DNA of 64,000 bases from Sporosarcina sp. Marseille-Q4943. GTDB taxonomy: Bacteria; Bacillota; Bacilli; Bacillales_A; Planococcaceae. Within the stretch, counting starts at the first letter, position 1. Each line of letters starts with the position of its first letter. Positions 1-9,354 of the stretch are shown here, in pieces. The stretch is taken from assembly GCF_943736995.1 (NCBI RefSeq), contig NZ_CALSFT010000002.1:310001-374000 (forward strand), written 5' to 3'. Made by a program: the position numbers and the translations under genes. The notes under the pieces are model-generated. The model was not told the origin of the DNA and made no database searches. It saw nothing but the letters and a program-made list of their open reading frames with translations.

Positions 1-1
1 C

Positions 2-808
2 CCTTCCCAAGAGAAAAAGGAAGAGGCGCAAGTACTCATTAGTAAGATTTTTTACGAGAAGAGACAAGTTTATGGCAGCCCGCGAATCAAAAAAGAGTTG
101 GAGAAGAAAGAGGTTTTTCTAGCTGAGAAGACCGTGGCCAACTATATGCGGGACCTTGGATTGTGTGCGTTGGTGCCATCAAAGTACAAGACGACGACAA
201 ACTCCAATCACAACCACCCAATCTACCCTAATCTACTGATGCGCAACTTCAGCGCAGACACCCCTAACAGGGTGTGGGTCGCCGATATCACCTATATCTG
301 GACGATTGAAGGTTGGCTTTACCTGGCGACTGTCATGGATCTTTTTTCTCGGAAGATTGTCGGCTTTAATATTCAGACAGACCTATCCAAGGAACTGCCG
401 AAACTGGCGCTTGAAAGAGCTCTAAACTTCCGCTCTCCTGCAGAAGGACTGATTCACCATTCCGATCAGGGGAGCCAGTATGCATCGGCTGATTACGTCG
501 ATCTTCTTAAGGAAAAGAAATGCAAAATCAGCATGAGCCGCAAAGGCGACTGTTACGACAATGCCTGTATAGAATCCTTTCATTCAACGATTAAGAAGGA
601 GCTCATCTACCGTACAAAATTCACAACACGCGAAGAAGCTAGAATGGCTGTGCTGGACTATATCATCTCTTTCTATAATGAAAAACGAAGCCATTCCACT
701 TTGAACTATGTATCACCGAACGATTATGAGAAGGCCTATCAGACTGAAAAGGAGAAAAACGCTCAACAACCACCCGCAACTTTCGTGGAAGAGCAGTTGT
801 CTTTTTAA
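2..808 (+). CDS. IS3-family transposase OrfB, 5' truncated by window edge
   Basis: Catalytic subunit of an IS3-family (IS150-like) transposase. The frame is open from base 2, so the gene starts outside the window. The first visible residues resemble the HTH_21 region (YGSPRIKKEL). An integrase-core domain follows with all three acidic residues: D in WVADITYIW, D in HHSDQGSQY and E in ESFHSTIKKE. The C-terminus continues 30-40 residues past the usual YNEKRSHSTLNY motif. A right terminal inverted repeat lies 70 bp downstream. The visible part looks intact; OrfA cannot be assessed. Confidence 0.93.
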   Translation, partial: PSQEKKEEAQVLISKIFYEKRQVYGSPRIKKELEKKEVFLAEKTVANYMRDLGLCALVPSKYKTTTNSNHNHPIYPNLLMRNFSADTPNRVWVADITYIWTIEGWLYLATVMDLFSRKIVGFNIQTDLSKELPKLALERALNFRSPAEGLIHHSDQGSQYASADYVDLLKEKKCKISMSRKGDCYDNACIESFHSTIKKELIYRTKFTTREEARMAVLDYIISFYNEKRSHSTLNYVSPNDYEKAYQTEKEKNAQQPPATFVEEQLSF

Positions 809-876
809 CTGCTCTTTTACGAAAGTACACCAAGCGCAGCGCGGTAGGCTTTTGAAAATAAACGCTCATTGTATCG

Positions 877-893
877 TGTCCACTTTCTTGACA
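877..893 (+). repeat. Right terminal inverted repeat of the IS3-family element
   Basis: The sequence TGTCCACTTTCTTGACA ends in CA. Its reverse complement starts TGTCAAGAAAGTGGACA, the TG...CA form usual for IS3 elements. It is about 70 bp after the transposase stop. The left end is outside the window, so neither the match nor the 3-4 bp target duplication can be checked. Confidence 0.65.
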
Positions 894-905
894 GAAGACC
901 AGTCC

Positions 906-1178
906 CGCGTCCAAAGTGAGCCATCGCGCGTCCAAAGCGAGCCGTCGCGCGTCCAAAGTGAGCTGTCCCGCGTCCAAAGCATGCCGTCGCGCGTCCAAAG
1001 CGAGCCGTCGCGCGTTCAAAGCAAGCCATTCCGCGCTCAAAGTGAGCCGTCCAGCGCTTAAAGCGAGTCGCCCCGCGCTCAAAGCGAGTCTTCCCGCGCT
1101 CAAAGTGAGCCGTTCCGCGCTCAAAGCAAGTCCCCGCGCGCTCAAAGTGAGCCGCTCCGCGCCTAAAGCAAGCCCTCT
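906..1178 (+). repeat. Periodic array, family A copy 1 (13 units x 21 bp)
   Basis: Thirteen units of exactly 21 bp with core CGCGYYCAAAG followed by a variable 10-bp part, often NGAGCCNTC. The first unit starts at 906 and the last at 1158, with no indel. It begins 12 bp after the IS end, so the IS may have inserted into the array or its leader; the leader seen in copies 2 and 3 (GAATCGCGTCATGG) is missing here. Because 21 is a multiple of 3, several frames stay open with 7-residue repeats; I regard these as non-coding. The 78 bp between the array and topB contain the topB leader. Confidence 0.9.
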
Positions 1179-1255
1179 CGTCAACAAATATCGCCGGACA
1201 TGCAACGGAAGGCGTTCTCCCTTATAATTGAACTATGTAGAAAGGGGATTTATTT

Positions 1256-3424
1256 ATGTCCAAATCAGTAGTGTTGGCCGAAAAGCCATCTGTTGCGAGG
1301 GATATCGCGCGGGTGCTCGGTTGTAATAAAAAAGGTAACGGCTTTTTGGAAGGCCAAAAATATATTGTCACATGGGCGCTCGGGCATCTTGTGACGCACG
1401 CCGATCCGGAAGGGTATGGCAATGAATATAAGGAATGGAAGCTTGAATACTTGCCGATCATCCCGGATCCGTTCAAGTTGACGCCAATCCGTCAGACGAC
1501 GAAGCAGTTCAATGCTGTCAAAGCGCAGCTTCGACGAAATGATGTGAAGGACGTCATCATCGCGACAGATGCAGGGCGGGAAGGAGAGCTCGTTGCACGC
1601 TGGATATTGGAGATGGCGAAAAATCGCAAGCCAGTCAAAAGGCTTTGGATTTCATCCGTCACCGATAAAGCGATCAAGGACGGGTTCAACAATTTGAAGG
1701 ACGGCCGCCAATACGAGAACTTGTATGAAGCGGCAGTTGCGCGTGCAGAGGCGGACTGGGTCGTCGGCATCAATGCGACGCGTGCATTGACGGTGAAATA
1801 CAATGCGCAATTATCGACGGGTCGTGTCCAGACGCCGACGCTCGCCATGATTGCGGAGCGGGAAAGGCAAATCCGCGAATTCAAGCCGAAATCGTATTAT
1901 GGATTGCAGGCCTTGACCGAAACGGCGAGGTTCACTTGGTCCGATAAAGCGGGACAGACACAGTCGTTTAACAAAGAAGCAATTGAAAAACTGTTGGCGA
2001 AACTTGACGGGGTTCATTCCGGAAAGGTGAAGGACGTGAAGACGACGCCGAAGCAACAGCCGGCTCCTCCTCTATTCGACTTGACGGAGTTGCAGAAGGA
2101 AGCACACCGACGTTGGTCTTGGTCTGCGAAAGAGACGTTGTCGACGCTGCAAAACCTATACGAGCGGCATAAAGCGGTGACATATCCGCGGACTGATTCG
2201 AAGCATTTGACGTCCGATATGGCCGGGACGCTGAAAGAACGCATTAAGGCGGTCGACATCGGACCGTACCGGAAATCGGTCAATGTATTGTTGCGCTCAA
2301 ATTCAATCAAGCCGCAGAAAGGCGTCATTGACGACAAGCGCGTCTCCGATCACCATGCAATCATCCCGACGGAGGAGACGCCGATCTATCAAAACCTATC
2401 CGATAAGGAACAGCGTCTCTATGATCTGATCGTCAAGCGCTTCCTTGCTGTCTTCTTCGGCCCATTCCGCTATGAGCAAGTGACGGCGGAGCTTGAAGTT
2501 GAAGGAGAAATCTTCAAGGCGAAAGGAAGGACGGTCACGGACGAAGGGTGGAAAGCGGTTTATTCCACGGATGAAGAAGAGGAAGATACGGACCGGTTGC
2601 CAGCTTTCACAAAAGGTGCCGAAGTGAACATCCGTGCCATCGTCATGACGGAAGGGCAGACAAAACCGCCAGCCCGTTTCAATGAAGGGACATTGCTTGC
2701 GGCAATGGAGAATCCTGCACAGTTCATGGCGGGGGAATCAAAGGATCTCATCAAGACGCTTGGCGACACAGGCGGCCTCGGAACGGTTGCGACACGCGCC
2801 GACATTATCGAGAAGCTGTTCAGCTCGTTCGTCATCGAGAAGAGAGGGAATGACATCTTCACGACGTCAAAAGGCAGACAGCTTCTCGAACTCGTTCCGG
2901 AAGATTTGAAGTCACCTGCGTTGACGGCCGAATGGGAGCAAAGCTTGACGAAGATCGCCAACGGCAAAATGAAAAAAGAGGCTTTCATAAAAGAGATGGT
3001 GGACTTCTCGAAGAAGACCGTCAAAGAAATCAAAACGGATGATAAAAAGTTCAGACACGATAATGTGACAGGAAAAATGTGTCCGGATTGCGGGAAGCCA
3101 TTGCTTGAAGTGAATGGAAAGCGCGGCAAGATGCTCGTCTGCCAGGACAGGGAATGCGGCCATCGTCGCAACGTATCCCAATTGACGAATGCGCGATGCC
3201 CGAACTGTAAGAAGAAGCTCGAATTGCGCGGAGAAGGGGACGGAAGGATTTTCGTCTGCAAATGCGGCCACCGCGAAAAGCTTTCCGCTTTTGAAAAAAG
3301 ACGCGCCCAGTCTGGCGGCAAGAAGGCGGACAAACGCGACGTGCAGAAGTATATGAAAAAGCAGGAGGAAGAGCCGGTGAATACCGCGCTCGCGGATGCT
3401 TTGAAAAAGATGTTCGAGAAGTAA
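1256..3424 (+). CDS. topB: DNA topoisomerase III
   Basis: Type IA topoisomerase that relaxes and decatenates DNA by passing one strand through another. The Toprim domain is at the N-terminus (VVLAEKPSVARDIARVLG), with the DAGREGE acidic cluster around residue 105. The active-site tyrosine is Tyr310 in TYPRTDSKHL. The C-terminus carries cysteine clusters of zinc-ribbon type (CPDCGKP, CQDRECGH, CPNCKKK, CKCGH). Length is 722 aa, normal for Firmicutes TopB. ATG follows AAAGGGGA with good spacing. It stands alone, between array A1 and a hypothetical gene. Confidence 0.96.
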   Translation: MSKSVVLAEKPSVARDIARVLGCNKKGNGFLEGQKYIVTWALGHLVTHADPEGYGNEYKEWKLEYLPIIPDPFKLTPIRQTTKQFNAVKAQLRRNDVKDVIIATDAGREGELVARWILEMAKNRKPVKRLWISSVTDKAIKDGFNNLKDGRQYENLYEAAVARAEADWVVGINATRALTVKYNAQLSTGRVQTPTLAMIAERERQIREFKPKSYYGLQALTETARFTWSDKAGQTQSFNKEAIEKLLAKLDGVHSGKVKDVKTTPKQQPAPPLFDLTELQKEAHRRWSWSAKETLSTLQNLYERHKAVTYPRTDSKHLTSDMAGTLKERIKAVDIGPYRKSVNVLLRSNSIKPQKGVIDDKRVSDHHAIIPTEETPIYQNLSDKEQRLYDLIVKRFLAVFFGPFRYEQVTAELEVEGEIFKAKGRTVTDEGWKAVYSTDEEEEDTDRLPAFTKGAEVNIRAIVMTEGQTKPPARFNEGTLLAAMENPAQFMAGESKDLIKTLGDTGGLGTVATRADIIEKLFSSFVIEKRGNDIFTTSKGRQLLELVPEDLKSPALTAEWEQSLTKIANGKMKKEAFIKEMVDFSKKTVKEIKTDDKKFRHDNVTGKMCPDCGKPLLEVNGKRGKMLVCQDRECGHRRNVSQLTNARCPNCKKKLELRGEGDGRIFVCKCGHREKLSAFEKRRAQSGGKKADKRDVQKYMKKQEEEPVNTALADALKKMFEK

Positions 3425-3622
3425 TGCATAGCGAACGGCAAAACTGCTCTGTAAGTAATGGTCGATAAAAGAGATAAATCGTCGAAAACATAGGCACAAT
3501 TCATCAGTCGAAAATACCTTTTGAATAATCAGACTTTAGCTCTTTCGCAGGATGTTTCCTTATATGAAAACTGGCTATAATACACATAACTGAAAGTGGA
3601 TACGTATCGGGAGGTGAGTGAC

Positions 3623-4222
3623 ATGAATGCCATCATGACGTTCGCAACCGCTGCAGATCAAATGCAACGGTATGACGCAGTGAGACGCAAAAGTGCCGAA
3701 CAAGCCTATTACCGCAATGCGGATTACAATGGCCGGAACCAGAAGACGCTAAATGATTTGGAAGCATTGCTGATAGGGAAGAACGAGCCGGAAGCCGTAC
3801 AGGAAAGCCGGGAGTTCGAGAAGCTGGATGCAGGGCAAGTGAAGCAGATCGCACTTCCGCTCGGGAAGACATTGGAGGAAACGATCGATGCGTGGCGGGA
3901 TGTCCGCAGGGAAGCGGTTTCGGTACAGGAACCGACGACCGCGGATCATCAGCTGGCGGCAACCGCTTCCGCCAAGATCATGGAAACGGAAGCAAGGCTC
4001 GCCCTCCAAAAGCGTGAGCAGTCGCAAATGGAGGCAGAAGCGAACCGGGCAAAAGCGGAAGCGTTCAAAGTGGCAGCCATGGACCTTCCGACAGATGTTG
4101 AACGGGAAGTGCTCCTGGAACAAAAACGCTTTGCACAGGCGATTTCAGCTTACTCGATCCAAGTGGAAGCAAAGCGGAATGGTTTCATTGCCGAATGGCC
4201 AAGTATTAATAGAACCGCCTGA
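3623..4222 (+). CDS. Hypothetical protein, 199 aa, helical
   Basis: I do not recognise this family. The ATG at 3623 is preceded by a strong GGGAGGTGAG site. The protein has no signal peptide or membrane segment. The middle and C-terminal parts (about residues 110-170) are rich in Ala, Glu, Lys and Arg, as in a long helix or coiled coil (KREQSQMEAEANRAKAEAF). It starts about 200 bp after topB and is followed 55 bp later by the YbaK-type deacylase. A TATAAT-like -10 sits at 3576-3581. Expression is plausible; function is unknown. Confidence 0.75.
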   Translation: MNAIMTFATAADQMQRYDAVRRKSAEQAYYRNADYNGRNQKTLNDLEALLIGKNEPEAVQESREFEKLDAGQVKQIALPLGKTLEETIDAWRDVRREAVSVQEPTTADHQLAATASAKIMETEARLALQKREQSQMEAEANRAKAEAFKVAAMDLPTDVEREVLLEQKRFAQAISAYSIQVEAKRNGFIAEWPSINRTA

Positions 4223-4277
4223 TGAGGAGGGTCGCCGTCATGGCGGCCTTTCTTTGATTACGGAAAGGTGTGAGCAA

Positions 4278-4769
4278 ATGGCGAAGCAGAAAAAATCTGT
4301 GAAGACGAACGCAGTACGGCTATTGGAAAATGAACAAGTGCCGTATGAGCTGATGGAATATGACATTAATGACGGGCAGTTGGATGGCGTGTCGGTCGCT
4401 GCCAAGACGGGGCAAGCGGAGGAATTGGTCTTTAAGACGCTCGTCACGATCGCTGGACCCCGTGAGCTTTTCGTCTTCATCGTCCCTGTTGCGGAAGAGC
4501 TTGATTTGAAGAAGGCGGCGAAGGCGGCGGGTGTGAAGAAGCTCGATATGCTTCCGTTGAAAGATTTGACGAAAGAGACCGGGTACGTCCGGGGCGGCTG
4601 TTCGGCAATCGGCATGAAGAAAAAGTATCCGACCGTGATTGACGCTTCTGCTGAAAAGTTGGAGCAGTTTGTCGTCAGTGCAGGTAAGCCGGGATTGCAG
4701 ATGAAGCTGTCCCCGACAGACCTTGGCCGTGTTGCCGAAGCGTCTTTCAGCGACATTATTAAAGACTAA
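4278..4769 (+). CDS. ybaK: YbaK/EbsC-type Cys-tRNA(Pro)/Cys-tRNA(Cys) deacylase
   Basis: Member of the YbaK/ProX editing family, which hydrolyses mischarged Cys-tRNA(Pro) in trans. It is 163 aa with the family landmarks VFKTLV (functional lysine) and the GYVRGGCSAIGMKK motif. The ATG at 4278 follows GAAAGGTGTGAG. The open frame reaches further upstream inside the previous gene, but that part is out-of-frame overlap without a start site. It probably shares a transcript with the hypothetical gene before it. Confidence 0.9.
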   Translation: MAKQKKSVKTNAVRLLENEQVPYELMEYDINDGQLDGVSVAAKTGQAEELVFKTLVTIAGPRELFVFIVPVAEELDLKKAAKAAGVKKLDMLPLKDLTKETGYVRGGCSAIGMKKKYPTVIDASAEKLEQFVVSAGKPGLQMKLSPTDLGRVAEASFSDIIKD

Positions 4770-4839
4770 TCGCATATATCTTGCCTTCTCGACACGTGCT
4801 ACAATGGAACAGAGAATTCGCTATCCACGATGGAGTAGC

Positions 4840-5490
4840 ATGGAAAGAAGAATGCAGATGAAAAAGATTTTTGTATGGAGATGGACATTTTTTATTGTCG
4901 GCGTAATCGTGTTGTCGCTCGGCATTACGATGACGATTAAAGGGCAGCGCCTTGGCGTCGGCCCGTGGGACGTCCTGCACATCGGCCTATCCCGACACTT
5001 CGGGCTGACAATCGGGACGTGGAGCATCATCAGCGGCTTGACCCTCATCACTTTAACCTCCATTATGATTAAACAATGGCCGAAGCTCGGGACTTGGCTA
5101 AACATGCTCCTTCTCGGCCTATTCATTGACTTGTTCAACTGGATGTTGCCGGAATTCGAAACGATGACAGGGCAAGTGATCATCTTCACGCTCGGTGTCA
5201 TTGTCATGTCTTACGGCGTCGGCATCTATGTCGCGCCCAATGTCGGTGCAGGCCCACGGGACAGCCTTATGCTCATCCTCGTCGACAAGCTTGGAATTAG
5301 CATGAAAAAGGTACGGACGATGAATGAAGTGATTATCGGTTTCGCGGGCTGGTTATTAGGCGGTCCGGTAGGCATCGGCACAGTCATCATCGCCTTTCTC
5401 CTCGGCCAAATCGTCCACTACGCCTTGCCGCAATGTCGCAAGCTGCTACTGAAACTTGCCGGCGAGGAAGACGAGGAAGTTTTATTTTAA
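4840..5490 (+). CDS. YczE/YitT-like integral membrane protein
   Basis: A 216-aa membrane protein with about five hydrophobic segments. It carries the repeated small-residue pattern of the YczE/YyaS family (GQRLGVGPWDVLHIGLSR near residue 40 and VGAGPRDSLML near residue 140). The family is widespread in Bacillales and its biochemical role is not established. The ATG at 4840 has a weak GGAG site; in-frame ATGs at 4852 and 4858 are alternatives. The C-terminus is acidic and presumably cytosolic. Confidence 0.82.
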   Translation: MERRMQMKKIFVWRWTFFIVGVIVLSLGITMTIKGQRLGVGPWDVLHIGLSRHFGLTIGTWSIISGLTLITLTSIMIKQWPKLGTWLNMLLLGLFIDLFNWMLPEFETMTGQVIIFTLGVIVMSYGVGIYVAPNVGAGPRDSLMLILVDKLGISMKKVRTMNEVIIGFAGWLLGGPVGIGTVIIAFLLGQIVHYALPQCRKLLLKLAGEEDEEVLF

Positions 5491-5519
5491 AAATATTTTG
5501 GTTAACCTTTTTATTGATT

Positions 5520-5620
5520 TCAGGTAGCTCGTTGGTTGAAGAGGAAGTCGGCGACTCCTACGGGAAAGCATCCGACTGAAAAGCTATGCAGAATACACGG
5601 AGCATAGCGAAAGTGAAGTG
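5520..5620 (+). repeat. Degenerate copy of a Bacillales GC-rich hairpin repeat
   Basis: The stretch contains GGCGACTCCTACGGGAAAGC and other pieces resembling the full repeat at 60873-61000, but much of the rest is eroded. It lies between the YczE-like gene and a bidirectional terminator. No convincing gene occupies this gap. Confidence 0.45.
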
Positions 5621-5704
5621 GTCAACTTATTCCTGCTGAACTTGTTGGATGATGAAGATTTTATCGCCTGGATTGCGAACAGAAGGAATAACAGAAGGTT
5701 CATT

Positions 5705-5746
5705 AAAGTAAAAGGGGTGCGATTTGCACTCCTTTTACTTTTTTTC
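5705..5746. terminator. Bidirectional rho-independent terminator
   Basis: Near-perfect stem AAAGTAAAAGGGGTGC / GCACTCCTTTTACTTT with T-tracts on both strands. It lies between the + strand YczE-like gene and the convergent membrane protein ending at 5758, and can serve both. Confidence 0.9.
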
Positions 5747-5757
5747 TCCCCATCAAC

Positions 5758-6285
5758 CTACCCCATAATAGTTAACACGGCAAAAGCCGCCGTGAGCAAT
5801 GCAAGGGCGACCATAAGAAAGGCAATGAGATATGCGATAAATAGCATTCGGGTTCTCCGAACTATTTTTCTGATCGCACTTTCCTCTTCCATCTCCATTA
5901 CAACAAAGAAAACGTCTTCTTTTTCAATATGCCTCACTACTCCACAGTGGATGATATCGCCCGTTTTCGCACGATTAAATTCCCTTCTTCCGACATATTC
6001 AACAGTGTATAGCTGGGAGTCTCCTTTTCGCTCTGCGAAAAAGGTCTCCACCCCCCTCGAATTGTTCCCGGGTTTTAACAACACCTTCCTTTTCAACACG
6101 AAATCATAACTTCCCTCAAATTGAAGGTTTGCCGCAAAAAGGCTATTGATGGTCTTGTGAAAATCCAACAAAAATTTGTTTCTCCATTTTCTTAATCTCT
6201 CTTTTTCTCTCTGTCGTTTAGCTATGCCCTTTTTCCAAACCAAAACAAAGAGAACCAAAAAACTTATAGCATACAAATACCCCAA
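5758..6285 (-). CDS. Hypothetical two-TM membrane protein
   Basis: About 175 aa, not recognised. A hydrophobic N-terminal segment (AISFLVLFVLVW) is followed by a basic stretch, a soluble beta-rich middle of about 100 residues, and a C-terminal membrane segment (LFIAYLIAFLMVALALLTA). The TTG at 6285 is preferred because GGAGGTGGTG lies just upstream; the frame is open to a GTG at 6339 but has no ribosome site there. The topology recalls NfeD-like or bacterial-PH membrane proteins, without a firm match. Confidence 0.7.
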   Translation of the reverse strand: MGYLYAISFLVLFVLVWKKGIAKRQREKERLRKWRNKFLLDFHKTINSLFAANLQFEGSYDFVLKRKVLLKPGNNSRGVETFFAERKGDSQLYTVEYVGRREFNRAKTGDIIHCGVVRHIEKEDVFFVVMEMEEESAIRKIVRRTRMLFIAYLIAFLMVALALLTAAFAVLTIMG

Positions 6286-6539
6286 TCGAATCACCACCTC
6301 CAGCTTTAATTGGTTGTTGCCCTTCTTCTGTACGTACACTCAGAGTACATTGTATGCGAATCGATGTGCTAGGTAATGTATTAAATCTATAGAAGTGTTG
6401 AAGTAGCAACACTAACTGGAGACACTAATTGTAAATTGTGTCTCCGAAAAGAATGTTACTTGATGCGTTAGCAGACAAGCCGTGCTTTTTTTTATTGTCT
6501 GGGCATATGGTAGAAATGCAAGTAGTCAATTGGGAAAGG

Positions 6540-7622
6540 ATGGTCATCATATACGGGACAATTACGGAATACATGGGGACAGCCTATACAGGGCTCGGGG
6601 TCGCGCATAAATACGACACTTTGATCGCCACCGCTAACAAGACGATTTTTTTGAAAGCACCGCCGACAAATGCAATATCAAAAGTATTGAACGATGCGGC
6701 TGCACACTTCATCAAAAGAGGCTATGACGTGGATCGCTTCAACAATCCAGTCCAGCCTGACAATACGGATGCCATATATGTGAAAGATCTTAGCTTATTT
6801 ATTCTCCAAGCGTCCCACCCTGTTTCGATTGAGCCGACCGAAATCGGCGGGCGCCACCACGTCATCAGCTTCTATGATGCTTACGATGAAGGGAAACTTC
6901 AAAGCCGCACGACTGAGATGGCCCAAATTGCAGACGAATCAAGTCGAGTGTTTACAAAAATGATGCAGGCAATGTCCGAAGCGAAGGGGATTCACGATGA
7001 TTGGGAGCAAGTGAATATCGTCAGGATGATGTGGCGTGAACATGAGCAGCTGATCGAGTCGTTGAAAAATGAACTTTTCGGCACGATGAAGCTGCATAAG
7101 AAATCGACAGTGTCGCACCGGATTGCCGGCTCTTTATCTCCAGGCGGGTCCCGTGATTTCATTCCTTCCATTACGAGCTGGACGAAGAGGAGAATCCTTA
7201 TGAAAGGGTTGTCAGGGACGGGGAAATCGACGATGCTGAAAAACCTCGGCAAAGAGGCGGAGCGTCGGGGGATTGACGTGCTCTACGGCTGGTGCGGCCT
7301 AGATCCGACAAGTGTCGACATTTTGCTGTTGCCGGAGTTGTCGGTATGCTTGTTCGACGCGACCCAGCCGCATGAATATGATCCTGAAAGTCCATTGGAT
7401 GAAGTGCTCGATCTCGTCTCGATGTGCACGGAAGATGCGGAAGCGGAAGAGAAGATCCGTGAAATCAGTGGGCGATACAAGGAGAGGATCATGGACGCGA
7501 CAGGGTATATGCATGCGTATGCACACAGCGAGAACAGGCTGCGCGAAGTCGTCGATCAGGCGATTATTAGAAAGATTTTCGAGGAAAAAGTACGTCAACT
7601 TTCAAAATGGATTGATGGATGA
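6540..7622 (+). CDS. PRK06851-like tandem P-loop ATPase with a degenerate first P-loop
   Basis: Resembles the PRK06851 family of Bacillales proteins, which carry two ATPase-like halves. The second half has an intact Walker A (GLSGTGKSTM, about residue 223) followed by the typical CGLDPTSVDILLLPELSV segment. In the first half the equivalent position (about residue 36) reads IFLKAPPTNAIS, with no GKS/T, while the surrounding family pattern remains. The start is uncertain: ATG 6540 gives 360 aa, the usual length, but its GGGAAAGG site is very close; ATGs upstream lie in the same frame back to 6438. Role unknown. Confidence 0.75.
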   Translation: MVIIYGTITEYMGTAYTGLGVAHKYDTLIATANKTIFLKAPPTNAISKVLNDAAAHFIKRGYDVDRFNNPVQPDNTDAIYVKDLSLFILQASHPVSIEPTEIGGRHHVISFYDAYDEGKLQSRTTEMAQIADESSRVFTKMMQAMSEAKGIHDDWEQVNIVRMMWREHEQLIESLKNELFGTMKLHKKSTVSHRIAGSLSPGGSRDFIPSITSWTKRRILMKGLSGTGKSTMLKNLGKEAERRGIDVLYGWCGLDPTSVDILLLPELSVCLFDATQPHEYDPESPLDEVLDLVSMCTEDAEAEEKIREISGRYKERIMDATGYMHAYAHSENRLREVVDQAIIRKIFEEKVRQLSKWIDG

Positions 7623-7694
7623 AACGATTCCTTCTGCGAGAATCGCCCACTTATGCTAAAATGGGGGCATCAATCGTTTGAAAGGAAGATCATT

Positions 7695-8885
7695 TTGTCT
7701 AAAGTGCTCGATGCGTTTTTACAGGAAAATTTACAGGAACTGCGCGACCAAGGTCTCTACAATGTAATCGATCCGGTAGAAGGTCCGAACGGTCCTGTTA
7801 TTAAAATTAACGGGAAAGAATTAATCAATCTATCCTCAAATAACTATTTAGGGTTAGCGACGGACGAAGATTTGAAAAAACTTGCGATTGCGGCGACGGA
7901 AAAATACGGCGTCGGTGCGGGAGCAGTCCGTACAATCAATGGAACACTAGATATTCATATTGAACTTGAGAAGAAGCTTGCGGAATTCAAAGGGACGGAA
8001 GCTGCAATTTCCTACCAATCCGGCTTCAATTGCAACATGGCTGCGATTTCTGCGGTCATGAATAAACAGGACGCAATTCTTTCGGATGAATTGAACCACG
8101 CTTCGATCATCGACGGCTGCCGCCTATCCGGCGCGAAGATCATCCGCGTCAAGCACCAGGATATGGACGATTTGCGTGCGAAAGCGAAAGAGGCGAAGGA
8201 GTCCGGACAATACGGCAAGATCATGTATATTACGGACGGCGTGTTTTCGATGGACGGCAATATCGCGAAGCTTCCTGAAATCGTGGAGATCGCGAAAGAA
8301 TTCGATTTGATCACTTATGTCGACGATGCGCACGGATCCGGCGTAACGGGCAAAGGGAAAGGAACCGTGAAGCATTTCGGACTTGAGAAAGAGATCGACT
8401 TCCAAATCGGAACGCTATCGAAAGCGATCGGCGTTGTCGGCGGTTATGTTGCCGGGAAGCAGGAGTTAATCGACTGGCTGAAAGTGCGTTCCCGTCCGTT
8501 TTTATTCTCCACAGCTTTGCCTGCAGGCGACGTTGCAGCCATCATGGGTGCGCTGGACAAAATCATGGAGTCTACAGAGCTGTATGACAAGCTATGGGAG
8601 AATGGAAACTATTTGAAGGAAGGCTTGAAGAAATTGGGCTTCAACATCGGTGTTTCCGAAACGCCGATCACGCCATGCATCGTCGGCGATGAGAAGTTGA
8701 CGCAGCAATTCTCGAAACGGTTGATCGAGGAAGGCGTATACGCGAAATCGATCGTGTTCCCGACTGTTCCGAAGGGCAAAGGGCGCGTGCGCAATATGCC
8801 GATCGCTTCCCACACGAAGGAAATGCTCGATGATGCACTTGCTATCTATGAAAAAGTCGGAAAAGAGCTCGGCGTCATTTCTTAA
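7695..8885 (+). CDS. kbl: Glycine C-acetyltransferase (2-amino-3-ketobutyrate CoA ligase)
   Basis: PLP enzyme that cleaves 2-amino-3-ketobutyrate with CoA to glycine and acetyl-CoA, the second step of threonine degradation. It is a class-II aminotransferase fold of 396 aa. The PLP-binding lysine is Lys243 in [12 protein letters not shown], and DDAHGSG is the cofactor-pocket motif. TTG at 7695 follows AAAGGAAG with proper spacing and matches the family start (SKVLDAFL). Its partner, threonine dehydrogenase, lies 1.7 kb downstream on the same strand but is separated by other genes. Confidence 0.95.
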   Translation: MSKVLDAFLQENLQELRDQGLYNVIDPVEGPNGPVIKINGKELINLSSNNYLGLATDEDLKKLAIAATEKYGVGAGAVRTINGTLDIHIELEKKLAEFKGTEAAISYQSGFNCNMAAISAVMNKQDAILSDELNHASIIDGCRLSGAKIIRVKHQDMDDLRAKAKEAKESGQYGKIMYITDGVFSMDGNIAKLPEIVEIAKEFDLITYVDDAHGSGVTGKGKGTVKHFGLEKEIDFQIGTLSKAIGVVGGYVAGKQELIDWLKVRSRPFLFSTALPAGDVAAIMGALDKIMESTELYDKLWENGNYLKEGLKKLGFNIGVSETPITPCIVGDEKLTQQFSKRLIEEGVYAKSIVFPTVPKGKGRVRNMPIASHTKEMLDDALAIYEKVGKELGVIS

Positions 8886-8902
8886 GAATAGATGAAAGAC
8901 GA

Positions 8903-8941
8903 CTGTCGTATCGGCATAATGCTGATGCGGCAGTTTTTTTA
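8903..8941 (+). terminator. Rho-independent terminator of kbl
   Basis: Stem CTGTCGTATCGGCAT / GCTGATGCGGCAG with some G-U pairs, followed by seven T. It begins 18 bp after the kbl stop. Confidence 0.8.
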
Positions 8942-9025
8942 TTTTTCACGTATAAATTGAGTTTTATCTTTCAGGAAAAAGGGTAATAGATACGAAGCAG
9001 ATCACTTTGAAAAGGTGGGCCACGA

Positions 9026-9310
9026 ATGCGATACAATGAAAGCGTCCAACTTTTGCAATCGAACGGCAGAGCCGGAGCGTCGATTGTGAAATTCAGATAT
9101 GAAAAAATCAAAAAAGTGATGCTCATGATCATTCGTGAAGCGGGCATCATCTCATTCGAAGAGCTATCGAACAGGACGTTGAAACGATTGACGCCGTTTG
9201 ATGGAAACAATCGGTGGTATATGGAAGCGATTGTGACGGATCTCGAAGCGAGGGGCCAGCTCGCATGCCTGTTGCTTAATGGACAATTATTCGTGAAATC
9301 CGTAGGATAG
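9026..9310 (+). CDS. Small hypothetical protein, 94 aa
   Basis: Soluble protein with an N-terminal QLLQSNGRAG motif, a helical YEKIKKVMLMII segment and a WYMEAIVTDLEARGQL stretch. The pattern recalls small DNA-binding-like DUF proteins, but I cannot name the family. ATG 9026 has an AAAGGTGGG site 9 bp upstream. It is flanked by the kbl terminator and a dispersed repeat, so it is probably monocistronic. Confidence 0.6.
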   Translation: MRYNESVQLLQSNGRAGASIVKFRYEKIKKVMLMIIREAGIISFEELSNRTLKRLTPFDGNNRWYMEAIVTDLEARGQLACLLLNGQLFVKSVG

Positions 9311-9354
9311 GCACTATAAATAAATTAGTAAGCCGTCTTGCATAGGGATTTCCC

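Noticed and set aside
663..1227. Overlapping repeat-protein frames in array A1 on both strands
   Set aside because: They arise from the 21-bp period and open several frames at once; no ribosome sites.
2560..3504. Long minus-strand frame opposite topB
   Set aside because: Shadow of a clear topB coding sequence; composition and lack of a start site argue against it.
3461..3516. Possible sixth array family, GTCGAWAA at 3461, 3481 and 3507
   Set aside because: Only three cores and the second step is 26 bp; too weak to call.
5618..6109. Plus-strand frame over the terminator and the minus-strand membrane protein
   Set aside because: It runs through a strong terminator and opposite a gene with a better start site.
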